Below are positions 27,129-35,958 of a stretch of DNA of 64,000 nucleotides, piece after piece. The translations under genes were made by a program, and so were the position numbers. Numbering within the stretch: the stretch's first letter is position 1; each line of letters begins with the position of its first letter. The notes under the pieces were generated by a model. That model saw only the letters and a list, made by a program, of their open reading frames with translations. It ran no database searches and had not been told where the DNA came from. The stretch comes from Nitrosomonas cryotolerans ATCC 49181 (GTDB lineage: Bacteria; Pseudomonadota; Gammaproteobacteria; Burkholderiales; Nitrosomonadaceae). The DNA lies in assembly GCF_900143275.1 (NCBI RefSeq), contig NZ_FSRO01000001.1:1816116-1880115 (forward strand). The letters are read 5' to 3'.

Positions 27129-27545
27129 TTAATGCGGTCTTTGCTGTTGTTCAATATATTGCTTAATAATCGAGAGTGGTGCTCCACCACAACTACCCGC
27201 AAAATAGCTTGGACTCCAAAGCATATTACCCCAAAGCTTATTTTTAATTTCGGGATAATTCTTTTTGCGAATAAGTCGGCTTGAAACGCCTTTCAAACTA
27301 TTTACCAAGTTAGAAATAGCAATTTTTGGTGGATAGTTAACTAAAAGGTGAATATGATCATGCTCACCGTTAAATTCCACCAATTCTGCTTCAAAATCCA
27401 AACACACGTTTTTAAATATTTCTTCCAAATCAATTAATACCCTTCCGGAGAAAACATCTCTACGGTATTTTGTTACAAAGACCAAATGAACATGAAGATT
27501 AAAAACACAATTTCTTCCTGTTCTTACATCGCTATTAGCTTGCAT
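27129..27545 (-). CDS. tnpA: TnpA, Y1 HUH transposase (IS200-like)
   Basis: The 138-residue single-strand transposase has the HUH metal motif HIHLLV (DHDHIHLLVNYPP context) and the catalytic tyrosine in IIKQYIEQQ near the C-terminus. The start MQANSDVRTGRNCVFNLHVH at 27545 is the usual family start; the open frame extends upstream to 27632 but overlaps tnpB. The gene diverges from tnpB with 30 bp between the two start codons. It looks intact, so the element may be active. Confidence 0.92.
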   Translation of the reverse strand: MQANSDVRTGRNCVFNLHVHLVFVTKYRRDVFSGRVLIDLEEIFKNVCLDFEAELVEFNGEHDHIHLLVNYPPKIAISNLVNSLKGVSSRLIRKKNYPEIKNKLWGNMLWSPSYFAGSCGGAPLSIIKQYIEQQQRPH

Positions 27546-27575
27546 AGACCAATTCCTTTTTGTGTAATTATAACT

Positions 27576-28808
27576 ATGAAGCAGATTATACGCAAAGCCT
27601 TTAAATTTCGACTCAATCCAAATTCTGACCAAGTACAGAAGATGGTTGAGTTTGCGGGTGTTAATCGGTTTGTTTGGAATAAAGCCTTAGCAATGAATCT
27701 GTTCAGATTAGAGCAGAAACAGCCATTGCTTTGGTACAACGAGTTGTCATTTTGGCTAAAGCTATGGAAATCCTCAGAAGATTATGGATTTCTAAAAACC
27801 GTTCATTCTCAACCGTTGCAACAAGCCTTAAAAAACTTAGAAAAAGCGTTCAAAGACGGTTTTTATAAAAAACAGCCTTTAAAACGGATTCCAAAATTCA
27901 AGAAAAAAGGTTTGAGTGACAGCTTTCGTTATCCACAAGGATTTAAGCTGGAGCAAGAGTCTAACAAAGTGTTCTTGCCTAAAATCGGTTGGGTGAAATA
28001 TCGTAATTCACGCCAAGTCATTGGTGACGTTAAAAATATGACGATTTCCCGTAAAGGCGGTTATTGGTACGTGTCGATTCAGACTGAGTACGAGACCGAG
28101 CTAAAGCGTCATAGCTCAACCAGTATGATTGGTGTTGATATGGGCGTTACCCGCTTTGCAACCTTGTCAGACGGCTCATACGTAGAACCTTTAAACAGTT
28201 TCAGAAAGTTATCAAAGAAACTGGCTTTTGAACAGCGTAAGCTGTCTAAAAAAGCCCGTTTCTCTGCTAACTGGAAAAAGCAGAAACAAATCATTACCCG
28301 ACTGCATGAGCGTATTGCCAATGCTCGTTTAGACTTCTTACACAAAACCTCAACCGAAATCAGCAAAAATCACGCAATGGTCGTAGTTGAGAATTTAAAG
28401 ATAGGAAACATGTCTAAGAGTGCCAAGGGCAGTGTTGAAAAGCATGGTAAAAACGTCAAAGCGAAATCGGGTCTAAACAAATCCATTCTTGACCAAGGAT
28501 GGGGAATGTTCGTTTCGTTCTTGGAGTATAAACAGGCTTGTTCAGGCGGGGATGTATTGAAGGTAAACCCTCAATACACCTCTCAAACCTGCCCTAGATG
28601 TCAACATGTTAGTCGTGACAATCGCAAAAGCCAAAGTGCTTTTGAATGTACAGAATGTGGATTTAAAGCCAATGCCGACTTGGTAGGTGCCTTGAATGTA
28701 CTTGAGCGAGGACATCGCTTGTTAGCCTGTGGAGTTGAAACGTTAGTTTCGTCTAAGAAGCAGGAACCAGTAGGCAGTAGCAATATAAACCTACTCTTAA
28801 CGGCTTAA
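27576..28808 (+). CDS. tnpB: TnpB, RNA-guided nuclease of an IS605 element
   Basis: The 410-residue protein starts MKQIIRKAFKFRLNPNSDQV, the normal TnpB N-terminus. The RuvC active-site residues are all present: D188 (IGVDMGVTRFATL), E272 (VVVENLKIGNM) and D368 (NADLVGALNVLERG). The zinc finger CPRC...CTEC lies between the last two. TnpB proteins cut DNA next to a target-adjacent motif under the guidance of an RNA made from the right end of the element, and they help keep the element in the genome. A clean frame with all catalytic residues suggests activity. Confidence 0.93.
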   Translation: MKQIIRKAFKFRLNPNSDQVQKMVEFAGVNRFVWNKALAMNLFRLEQKQPLLWYNELSFWLKLWKSSEDYGFLKTVHSQPLQQALKNLEKAFKDGFYKKQPLKRIPKFKKKGLSDSFRYPQGFKLEQESNKVFLPKIGWVKYRNSRQVIGDVKNMTISRKGGYWYVSIQTEYETELKRHSSTSMIGVDMGVTRFATLSDGSYVEPLNSFRKLSKKLAFEQRKLSKKARFSANWKKQKQIITRLHERIANARLDFLHKTSTEISKNHAMVVVENLKIGNMSKSAKGSVEKHGKNVKAKSGLNKSILDQGWGMFVSFLEYKQACSGGDVLKVNPQYTSQTCPRCQHVSRDNRKSQSAFECTECGFKANADLVGALNVLERGHRLLACGVETLVSSKKQEPVGSSNINLLLTA

Positions 28809-28853
28809 TAAGTCGCTAGGAATCCCCTTCGTTTAGGAAGGGGAGGATGTCAA
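28700..28853 (+). ncRNA. Likely omega RNA (reRNA) of TnpB
   Basis: In TnpB systems the guide RNA scaffold covers the 3' end of tnpB and the right end of the element. Here the right end holds the hairpin at 28824-28843 and the end TCAA, so the guide would be the roughly 16-20 bases from 28854 on. The 5' limit is a guess; only the position and hairpin are seen. Confidence 0.45.
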
Positions 28854-29625
28854 GGCTAATGAATATAGCTGTGCTTTTGGATATAAGCTGGCATCGGATT
28901 TCGAGTAATGATATTTCTATTGTTTTGTCAAAATTTTCGAAAAGCCTCAATTTTCGAGCTAGGTAGGTGAAGGTTTTGGTTTTTCGTGGTGGATGTTTTT
29001 ACATTAAATAGCACGGTCTCACCGTGTGCATGAATTATAAAACGTTAAATGAGCTTATAGGTTTCAGTTTTATCCAACCAAAGAACAGGTCGTGATATTT
29101 GTGAATAAGGGTGGTTACACGCGTTCTACTTTTACTACCTATAGTCATCGTTATGCCCGCATGCGGCAAGGGTAGAAGAAAATCGACTAACTATTACGGC
29201 ACGATTAACTTATTGATTGGAATATGGATAAAAGGGTAGCCTGTATGCTTGGTCAATGCAATGAGACCTTTGCAAAAGCCCTCACCATAAGTTTTTTACT
29301 GTTGATTATAAAAGGATTAATTTTTCAACTATAGGGGTTTTGCAAAGGCCTCGCAATATCTAACACGCCAGTTCTTATGTCACTTGCAAGAATACTCTAT
29401 CATTTTTTCAACAGATGCCAGGATTGTCGCACCTAACCCGTTCGGTGAGAAAGAAATTAAGCTCACGAGAGGCCGCCGCGGCGAATAGTAAAGATTTTGC
29501 CCGGAATGTAAAACGATCCATAATCGTGATATTAAAAATGTGGATTAGTGTTCTTTTTCAGAAAAGTGTAGAATTGCCATTTTTCCTAATTAGCACCTGT
29601 CATTTAAAGGTGATATTGACAAACT
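28854..29625. other. Intergenic region before lysC
   Basis: 772 bp holding only MITE family A copy 29263-29352. A plus-strand frame at 29415-29669 overlaps the lysC start, lacks a ribosome binding site and reads as an accident. Nothing else is supported. Confidence 0.5.
29263..29352 (+). repeat. MITE family A, complete copy (90 bp) with 5-bp target duplication
   Basis: Ends GAGACCTTTGCAAAAGCCC and GGGGTTTTGCAAAGGCCTC are inverted copies. Direct repeats GCAAT flank it exactly (29258-29262 and 29353-29357). Confidence 0.9.
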
Positions 29626-30855
29626 GTGGCATTTTACGTTCAAAAATATGGGGGTACATCGGTCGGTAGTACCGAGCGTATCAAAAATGTTGCCCGTAGG
29701 GTAGCCAAATTTCACGCTCAGGGTCATCAGATCGTGGTAGTGGTCTCTGCTATGAGTGGTGAGACAAATCGTCTTATTGCTTTAGCTAAAGAGGTTCAGA
29801 CTCATCCTGATCCACGCGAGCTGGATATGATGATTTCTACTGGTGAGCAAGTTTCCATCGCATTATTATCCATGGCATTAATGGAGCTGAATGTAAAAGC
29901 TAAAAGTTACACCGGAGCTCAAGTAAAGATACTGACTGACAATTCATATACAAGAGCGCGAATACTGGATATTGATAAGAATAAGATCAGCATTGATCTG
30001 AATGCGGGGTATGTTGTTGTAGTTGCCGGCTTTCAGGGGATAGATGGAACAGATAGTATTACTACGCTGGGACGAGGTGGTTCTGACACAACTGGCGTTG
30101 CACTTGCAGCTGCACTGAGAGCCGATGAGTGTCAGATTTATACTGATGTAGATGGTATTTATACGACTGATCCGCGTGTTGTGCCTGAAGCCAAACGTTT
30201 AAGAACGATTACCTTTGAAGAAATGCTTGAGATGGCTAGCCTGGGTTCAAAAGTTTTGCAGCTACGGTCGGTTGAGTTTGCCGGTAAATATAAAGTAAAG
30301 TTGAGAGTATTATCTAGCTTTGAGGATGAGGGGGAAGGCACCCTGATTACTTATGAGGAAAATGGGGATATGGAGCAAGCTGTAATTTCAGGCATCGCAT
30401 TCAGTCGTGATGAAGCTAAGATAACTGTATTGGGTGTGCCAGATCATCCGGGTATTGCCTATCAAATCCTGGGTCCGGTAGCGGATGCTAATATTGATGT
30501 GGACATGATCATTCAGAATGTGGGTTTTGATGGCTTGACGGATTTTTCATTTACAGTTCATCGTGGCGAATTTGCTAATACAATGAATATCCTGAGAGAA
30601 AAAATTCAGCCTCATATTGGCGCGCGCGATGTGGTTGGTGGAGATAGAATCGCCAAGGTGTCTGTAGTGGGGGTGGGTATGCGCTCACATGCTGGAATTG
30701 CGAGTAAAATGTTTCGTGTTCTAGCGGAAGAGGGCATTAATATTCAGATGATTGGAACTTCTGAAATTAAGGTTTCAGTAGTTGTGGATGAGAAATACAT
30801 GGAACTTGCTGTGAGAGTATTACATAAGGCATTTGATCTGGATCAAATCCTTTAG
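29626..30855 (+). CDS. lysC: Aspartate kinase
   Basis: The 409-residue enzyme phosphorylates aspartate, the first step to lysine, threonine, methionine and diaminopimelate. The N-terminus reads MAFYVQKYGGTSVGSTERIK with the KYGGTS nucleotide motif; TTLGRGGSDTT is the second kinase signature. Two ACT domains at the C-terminus (from about residue 265, VLGVPDHPGIAYQIL) provide feedback inhibition. The start is GTG 29626. The product feeds asd at 43607 and metZ at 56433 in the same window. Confidence 0.95.
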   Translation: MAFYVQKYGGTSVGSTERIKNVARRVAKFHAQGHQIVVVVSAMSGETNRLIALAKEVQTHPDPRELDMMISTGEQVSIALLSMALMELNVKAKSYTGAQVKILTDNSYTRARILDIDKNKISIDLNAGYVVVVAGFQGIDGTDSITTLGRGGSDTTGVALAAALRADECQIYTDVDGIYTTDPRVVPEAKRLRTITFEEMLEMASLGSKVLQLRSVEFAGKYKVKLRVLSSFEDEGEGTLITYEENGDMEQAVISGIAFSRDEAKITVLGVPDHPGIAYQILGPVADANIDVDMIIQNVGFDGLTDFSFTVHRGEFANTMNILREKIQPHIGARDVVGGDRIAKVSVVGVGMRSHAGIASKMFRVLAEEGINIQMIGTSEIKVSVVVDEKYMELAVRVLHKAFDLDQIL

Positions 30856-30931
30856 CATCTGGCTAAAGCTTACAACAAAATTTGACCGGAATGCTGTAAC
30901 CCGTTATCCTTCCGTATTCTGTATCGTATCT

Positions 30932-31024
30932 GGAGAGATGGCCGAGTGGTCGAAGGCGCTCCCCTGCTAAGGGAGTATAGGCTCAAAAAGCTTATCGAGG
31001 GTTCGAATCCCTCTCTCTCCGCCA
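30932..31024 (+). tRNA. tRNA-Ser (anticodon GCT)
   Basis: The 93-nt sequence folds as a class II tRNA: acceptor stem GGAGAGA/TCTCTCC, D arm GCCGAGTGGTCGAAGGC, anticodon stem CTCCC/GGGAG with loop CTGCTAA (anticodon GCT at 30966-30968), a long variable arm, T arm GAGGGTTCGAATCCCTC, and an encoded CCA end. Confidence 0.97.
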
Positions 31025-31459
31025 CAGATACATCAATAGACACTTGGCAGAACCAACAAAATCCGCATGAATAATAAGGTTATCGGGTTTTTTGTTATCT
31101 GTAATCAATTATGTGAAACGCGAGTAACTATAATGATGGCTCAATAGTTTCTCATAATTATGGTTATGAAGTTCACAGATTCTGTTATCAAAGAAGCAGA
31201 AAAACCCAAAGAAAACTCCTGTCATTTCTTGATGATTAAGGGCTTGCATTGTATGTTTAGCTATTAATCAGATTAACTCTGTAATTAATGGCTTTAACTT
31301 TTTTACCAAATTAACGTAACCAATGGAGACTTTTGCAAAAGCCCTCGCCAGAAATTTTCTACTATTGATTATAAGAGATTAATTTTTCAACTATTGGGGT
31401 TTTGCAAAAGTCTTCAATGGTAAATCAGTGCTGGTTGCAATCTAGGGATTTGCAGATCT
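31025..31459. other. Intergenic region after tRNA-Ser
   Basis: 435 bp with no gene; it carries the MITE copy at 31326-31415. The AT-rich stretch just after the tRNA may contain its terminator, but no clean stem is seen. Confidence 0.4.
31326..31415 (+). repeat. MITE family A, complete copy (90 bp)
   Basis: Ends GAGACTTTTGCAAAAGCCC and GGGGTTTTGCAAAAGTCTTC bound a core nearly identical to the 29.3-kb copy. CAATG occurs at 31321-31325 and again at 31415-31419, consistent with a 5-bp duplication whose boundary is ambiguous by one base. It lies only 44 bp from the IS5 element that may mobilise it. Confidence 0.88.
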
Positions 31460-32731
31460 GAGATCTTTGCAAAACTCAGTTTTTAAAATAAAATCCACAA
31501 GTACGGTCGTTACTTTGAATAATTGATGTGTTTTAGCCGATCTTAATTATAAAAATTGCGGAATAAGCGACTTATTATCCTATTTACCGTTTAAAAAGCA
31601 CACGTTTCCTGCGTTACTAAATTTTGTACAAATAATTTGGGTAGTCTTTTCAAGTTATATGCCATAGCCTACAGAATATGCCAAGCATGCGCTTTGGCCA
31701 AACCTCGGTAACGTAGGAATTTACTTCCAAACCAACGCGTCTGACTACCAAAGGTACGTTCCACGACATACCGGACTTTGGTGATCAAGCGATTGCGTTG
31801 TAATTGTCGTTGAGTCAACGGTTTGTTCTTCACCGCCTTATCCTGAATGCCATTTTTGATGCCGCGTGATTTCAAAGCCTCACGATGCTTCTGGCTACAA
31901 TAGGCCTTGTCGCCATACACTCGGGAACCTGGTTTAATTGCGGCCTTATCGAGTAATTTAAGCATAGGCTGGCTGTCATGTTGATTGGCAGCAGTGGTCT
32001 CAACCACCATCACCAAACCATTGTCATCAACCAACGTGTGTTGTTTATAACCAAACATAGATTTACCACCTTTCCTTACCCAACGAGCATCTGTATCTAC
32101 ACCGGGTTGATTGACTACGATGACTCGCATGGTCGCTTGGGCAGAGGATTCATCATCTCGCCCTTCGTGGTCGTTGACCACTTCATAGGGCGGCTTAGTC
32201 TTCGGTTTACGTGGGCTATGTGTGATGCTGGCATCAATGTGACAGCCTGTTTTGACAGTGACATCAAGTGCATGGACTTGCTGATTGATTTGTTCCAACA
32301 GATTATCCCAGGCTTTAGCAGCTGTTAAGCGTGTTCTGAAACGAGACAGCACTGAATGATCGGGAACATCGTCTTCCAGAGACAAGCCTAGAAAGCGCAT
32401 GACGTACAGATTGGCATTAGCCATATCTTCAACTGCCTCGTCACTGAGGCCGCCATGCCAGATACCAACCAACAGCATTTTAAACAAGAGCAATCCTGGA
32501 TAGGCTGGGCGACCCGTAACATCAGTTGCAGGCGCATAATGCTAACCAATCGCTTTTTCGATGGATACCCAGTCAATCAGGTGATCAATTTGATTCAGAA
32601 AGTTTCCTTTGCGGGTGCGACGCACGACATCAAAATCTGAGAAGCTCACAATACACATTTATCCTATTGATTAAAAGCAGTATTTTACCACAAAGAACGG
32701 TCAAATATACCATCTACCGTGCAAAGGTCTC
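31460..32731 (-). mobile_element. IS5-family insertion sequence with broken transposase
   Basis: The 1272-bp element has ends GAGATCTTTGCAAAACTC and, reverse complemented, GAGACCTTTGCACGGTAG. The left end is nearly the terminus of MITE family A. The flanks (ATCT and ATAC) do not give a clear target duplication. The single transposase gene on the minus strand carries two in-frame amber codons, so the copy cannot move by itself unless they are suppressed. Confidence 0.85.
31591..32658 (-). pseudogene. IS5-family DDE transposase, two premature amber stops
   Basis: Read through, the frame runs 355 codons from ATG 32658 (MCIVSFSDFDVVRRTRKGNF) to TAA at 31591-31593. TAG interrupts it at codon 39 (32542-32544, between EKAIG and HYAPATDVTG) and again at 31669-31671 (between AHAWHIL and AMAYNLKRLPKLF). 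The remainder keeps the DDE residues: Asp in HIDASITHSP, Asp in YGDKAYC and Glu in VVERTFGSQ. The longest piece, 31669-32493, begins at an internal ATG and lacks the N-terminal DNA-binding part. Confidence 0.88.
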
Positions 32732-32837
32732 ATACCTATCATTAGAGTACTATCATTGTCGAGAAAGCTACGTTACACTTTCCATTCATATAACCTGCAA
32801 GCGTATTGTTAGTTTTCTATCTATAAAGATTAAATCA

Positions 32838-34502
32838 ATGGCCCAATATGTAATGTCCATGCTCCGTGTGAGCAAGATCGTTCCTCCCAAGCGTCAAATT
32901 ATTAAGGATATTTCCATCAGTTTTTTTCCGGGCGCGAAGATTGGCCTATTAGGACTGAATGGTTCTGGTAAATCCACCGTGCTCAAAATCATGGCAAATG
33001 TGGATAAGGAATACGATGGTGAGGTACAGCGTCAACCCCATATCCGCATTGGTTATTTGCCACAGGAACCACAACTGAATCTCGATCATACAGTGCGTCA
33101 GGAAGTAGAAGAAAGTTTGGGTGAAATGATAGAGGCGCAGAAAAAATTGGATGAGGTGTATGCGGCCTATGCCGAAGAAGGAGCGGACTTCGACATGCTC
33201 GCTACTGAGCAAGCGCGCCTGGAGGCAATTCTGGTTGCTGCGGGCAGTGATACTGGACATCAGATGGAGATTGCTGCTGATGCATTGCGATTGCCACCAT
33301 GGGATGCAATGATTAAACATCTTTCGGGAGGTGAAAAGCGTCGTGTTGCGTTATGCAAGCTATTGCTCGAGAAACCGGACATGTTGCTGCTGGATGAGCC
33401 AACCAACCATCTTGATGCCGAATCAGTAGAATGGCTGGAGCAATTTCTGGTGCGCTTTACTGGAACCGTGGTGGCAGTGACTCATGATCGTTACTTTCTC
33501 GATAATGCCGCCGAATGGATACTCGAACTCGATCGCGGGCATGGTATTCCATGGAAAGGCAACTACTCGAGCTGGCTAGAACAGAAGGAAATGCGGCTGG
33601 AGCAAGAAAATAAACAGATTGATGCGCACATGAAATCGATGAAACGGGAGCTGGAATGGGTGCGGCAAAATTCGAAGGGGCGACAGGCAAAATCTAAGGC
33701 GCGTCTTGCCCGTTTTGAAGAGCTCAATTCACAGGACTATCAGAAGCGCAACGAAACGCATGAAATCTTCATACCTGTCGGCGAACGACTGGGTAATGAA
33801 GTGATTGAGTTTGAGAATGTTTTCAAGGCTTATGGTGATCGCTTATTGATCGATAATTTGAGCTTTAAGGTGCCGCCGGGTGCGATTGTCGGCATTATTG
33901 GTCCGAACGGAGCGGGTAAATCCACGTTATTTAGGATGATTACCGGCAAGGAGAAACCGGATTCTGGCAATGTTACGATTGGTGCAACGGTAAAGATCGC
34001 ACATGTTGATCAGGCACGTGATGCACTGGAAGACAATAAAACTGTGTTTGATGCTATTTCCGGTGGTAACGATATTTTAACTGTGGGCAGATATGAAATC
34101 CCGGCACGCGCCTATCTTGGTCGCTTCAATTTTAAAGGTGGCGACCAACAAAAAAATGTAGGACATCTTTCCGGCGGAGAACGTGGCCGCTTACATCTGG
34201 CCCAGACACTCATTTCCGGCGGCAACGTATTGTTATTGGATGAGCCATCCAATGATCTCGACGTAGAGACGCTGCGCGCGTTAGAAGATGCGTTACTCGA
34301 GTTTGCTGGCTGCGTACTGGTAATTTCGCACGATCGCTGGTTCCTCGATCGCATCGCTACTCATATCCTTGCTGCAGAAGGTGAATCACAGTGGACATTT
34401 TTTAATGGGAACTATAGGGAATATGAGACAGACAAGCGCCGTCGTTTGGGTGAAGAAGGCGCAAAACCGAAGCGGATTCGGTATAAACCCATTACCCGAT
34501 AG
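32838..34502 (+). CDS. ettA: Energy-dependent translational throttle protein EttA (ABC-F ATPase)
   Basis: The 554-residue soluble protein has two ABC ATPase domains without membrane parts. Walker A motifs GLNGSGKST and GPNGAGKST, signatures LSGGEKRR and LSGGERGR, and Walker B blocks LLLDEPTNHLD and LLLDEPSNDLD are all present; the ABC-F linker lies in the middle (KEMRLEQENKQIDAHMK). EttA binds the ribosomal E site and gates the first elongation steps according to ADP/ATP. I chose ATG 32838 (MAQYVMSMLRVSKIVPPKRQ), which gives the standard 554-555 length; an open frame reaching into the IS5 element upstream is not part of the gene. The IS5 end lies 106 bp before the start and may have changed its promoter. 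Confidence 0.95.
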   Translation: MAQYVMSMLRVSKIVPPKRQIIKDISISFFPGAKIGLLGLNGSGKSTVLKIMANVDKEYDGEVQRQPHIRIGYLPQEPQLNLDHTVRQEVEESLGEMIEAQKKLDEVYAAYAEEGADFDMLATEQARLEAILVAAGSDTGHQMEIAADALRLPPWDAMIKHLSGGEKRRVALCKLLLEKPDMLLLDEPTNHLDAESVEWLEQFLVRFTGTVVAVTHDRYFLDNAAEWILELDRGHGIPWKGNYSSWLEQKEMRLEQENKQIDAHMKSMKRELEWVRQNSKGRQAKSKARLARFEELNSQDYQKRNETHEIFIPVGERLGNEVIEFENVFKAYGDRLLIDNLSFKVPPGAIVGIIGPNGAGKSTLFRMITGKEKPDSGNVTIGATVKIAHVDQARDALEDNKTVFDAISGGNDILTVGRYEIPARAYLGRFNFKGGDQQKNVGHLSGGERGRLHLAQTLISGGNVLLLDEPSNDLDVETLRALEDALLEFAGCVLVISHDRWFLDRIATHILAAEGESQWTFFNGNYREYETDKRRRLGEEGAKPKRIRYKPITR

Positions 34503-34629
34503 TAGAGAGCGTAGGAAATATCGAGTAAAGGATAAAAGGCCAGTGATCCTGATTAAACATTTGATATGGTGTTTTAACTAGTAATAGTTTCCCAAATGAA
34601 TGAGTTTAAGAGCTGTCGGGAGAAATGAT

Positions 34630-35328
34630 ATGAGAACTGTTTTAATTACAGGCGCTAATCGAGGGATTGGATTGGAGTTTGTACGGCAATATGCCGTTGA
34701 TGGTTGGCGTGTCTTAGCTTGCAGCCGTCATCCGGCGGCATCGGATGCTCTGAATAATCTGGCGGTGCAATACGCCGATTTGATTGCGGTATATGCACTT
34801 GATGTTGAAAAACCGGAACAAATCGAAAATTTGTCACAAATGTTATCGAATGAAGTGATTGATTTACTAATTAATAATGCAGGTATTTATCCATCAGAAC
34901 GGGTCAATGATTTTGGCAGAACAGATTATGAGGCATGGGTAAGGGCATTTCAAGTGAATACCATGGCGCCACTCAAAATAGCTGAATCGTTGATTATGCA
35001 GGTGGCCAGAAGTAATTTGAAAATGATCGTCACTCTTACCAGTAAAATGGGAAGCATAGCTGATAATCACCGAGGCGGCAGTTATGTTTATCGATCTAGT
35101 AAAGCAGCTGTAAATATCGTCATGAAAAGTATGGCCATTGATCTGAAGCCAACCGGTATTACTGCCGTTTTATTACATCCAGGCTGGGTGAGGACTGATA
35201 TGGGAGGCCCCAATGGGCTTATTTCCGTAGAACAGAGCGTAACAGGAATGCGTGATGTAATTAGCCATCTGACTCTCGCCGATTCTGGGAAATTTTATGC
35301 GTTTGATGGTCAGACTATTCCGTGGTAA
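34630..35328 (+). CDS. Short-chain dehydrogenase/reductase (C-factor-like)
   Basis: The 232-residue Rossmann-fold oxidoreductase has the NAD(P)-binding motif TGANRGIG at the N-terminus, NNAG (in LLINNAGIYPSE), and the catalytic Ser/Tyr/Lys set in TSKMGS and YVYRSSKAAV. It resembles the C-factor/carbonyl-reductase subgroup. The substrate is unknown. ATG 34630 follows a GGGAG site; an in-frame upstream ATG at 34600 would add ten residues not typical of the family. It stands alone after ettA with about 127 bp between. Confidence 0.88.
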   Translation: MRTVLITGANRGIGLEFVRQYAVDGWRVLACSRHPAASDALNNLAVQYADLIAVYALDVEKPEQIENLSQMLSNEVIDLLINNAGIYPSERVNDFGRTDYEAWVRAFQVNTMAPLKIAESLIMQVARSNLKMIVTLTSKMGSIADNHRGGSYVYRSSKAAVNIVMKSMAIDLKPTGITAVLLHPGWVRTDMGGPNGLISVEQSVTGMRDVISHLTLADSGKFYAFDGQTIPW

Positions 35329-35958
35329 TGAAAGAAACTGAGGTTGGAAAGACCATATAGAAAAAATGTGATTGCATATTGTTTATGCCGATAGACATTA
35401 TATTCGGCAGGTGGGTGTCTTTTGAAATTGTTGTTTAACGTGGGTATGATTTTCATGCCAATAAAATAGCAACGGGGTGGGTTTATGATTACGAATAAGC
35501 GAATTGTTCTGGATATCATGTTGATCCAGACTTCCTGCGAGATCTATATTGGATTAACGGAATTTTAGAAGAGATGGTAGCCAGAGTGCCTGAAAATTTT
35601 TTATGTCTTAGTTTTTTATGACGATAAATAGATTGGTTTCTGTCGTGTTGTGACGGATTAGGCTATATTCACTTATTTTGTTGGTGTTTCTGTAGTGGAA
35701 TCATTTCGTGGGCATAGCTTAGGAAAATAGCTGGCTTTTGTATTGTGCTGGCACTTCGGATTTTCAAGGCCTGCGGCCTTGGATGTAGGTAATTTTGGGT
35801 GCGTCTGGATTATATGAAAGACATGATGTGATTTCATTGGAAAACCCGGCATGGTTCATGTAAATTGCTAGATTAAAATCTCTATCAGGATTAAGAGTAA
35901 CTGATCATTTTTATATGGGGTCAATTCTGTGAAGAGGCTAATTAGAATTTATGGTTGG
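35329..35958. other. Gene-poor gap between the SDR gene and comM
   Basis: 630 bp with no intact gene. A plus-strand open stretch of about 41 codons at roughly 35500-35620 reads like protein (YHVDPDFLRDLYWINGILEE) but has no start and a stop just upstream, so it may be a decayed gene. A 7-bp perfect hairpin, CAAGGCC/GGCCTTG, lies at 35765-35781 without a following T run. Confidence 0.4.

Larger units (their letters stand above)
27068..28853 (+). mobile_element. IS200/IS605-family element (IS605 type), complete
   Basis: About 1.79 kb with divergent tnpA and tnpB. The left end starts after TTTAT, shared with the truncated copy at 537, and has a small imperfect hairpin (around 27086-27106). The right end has a perfect 7-bp hairpin CCCCTTC/GAAGGGG at 28824-28843 and the tetranucleotide TCAA at 28850-28853, where such elements are often cut. 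As usual for the family, there are no terminal inverted repeats or target duplications. Exact ends are inferred from the comparison of the two copies. Confidence 0.85.

Noticed and set aside
29415-29669. 84-codon frame overlapping the lysC start
   Set aside because: No ribosome binding site and composition unlike protein; lysC in another frame is clearly real.
31591-32658. Amber codon reassignment suggested by two TAGs in the transposase
   Set aside because: tnpA-type, housekeeping and other genes here end normally at TAG (for example metZ and dab neighbours), so decay is the simpler reading.
35765-35781. Terminator hairpin CAAGGCC/GGCCTTG
   Set aside because: Stem of only 7 bp and no T run on either strand.
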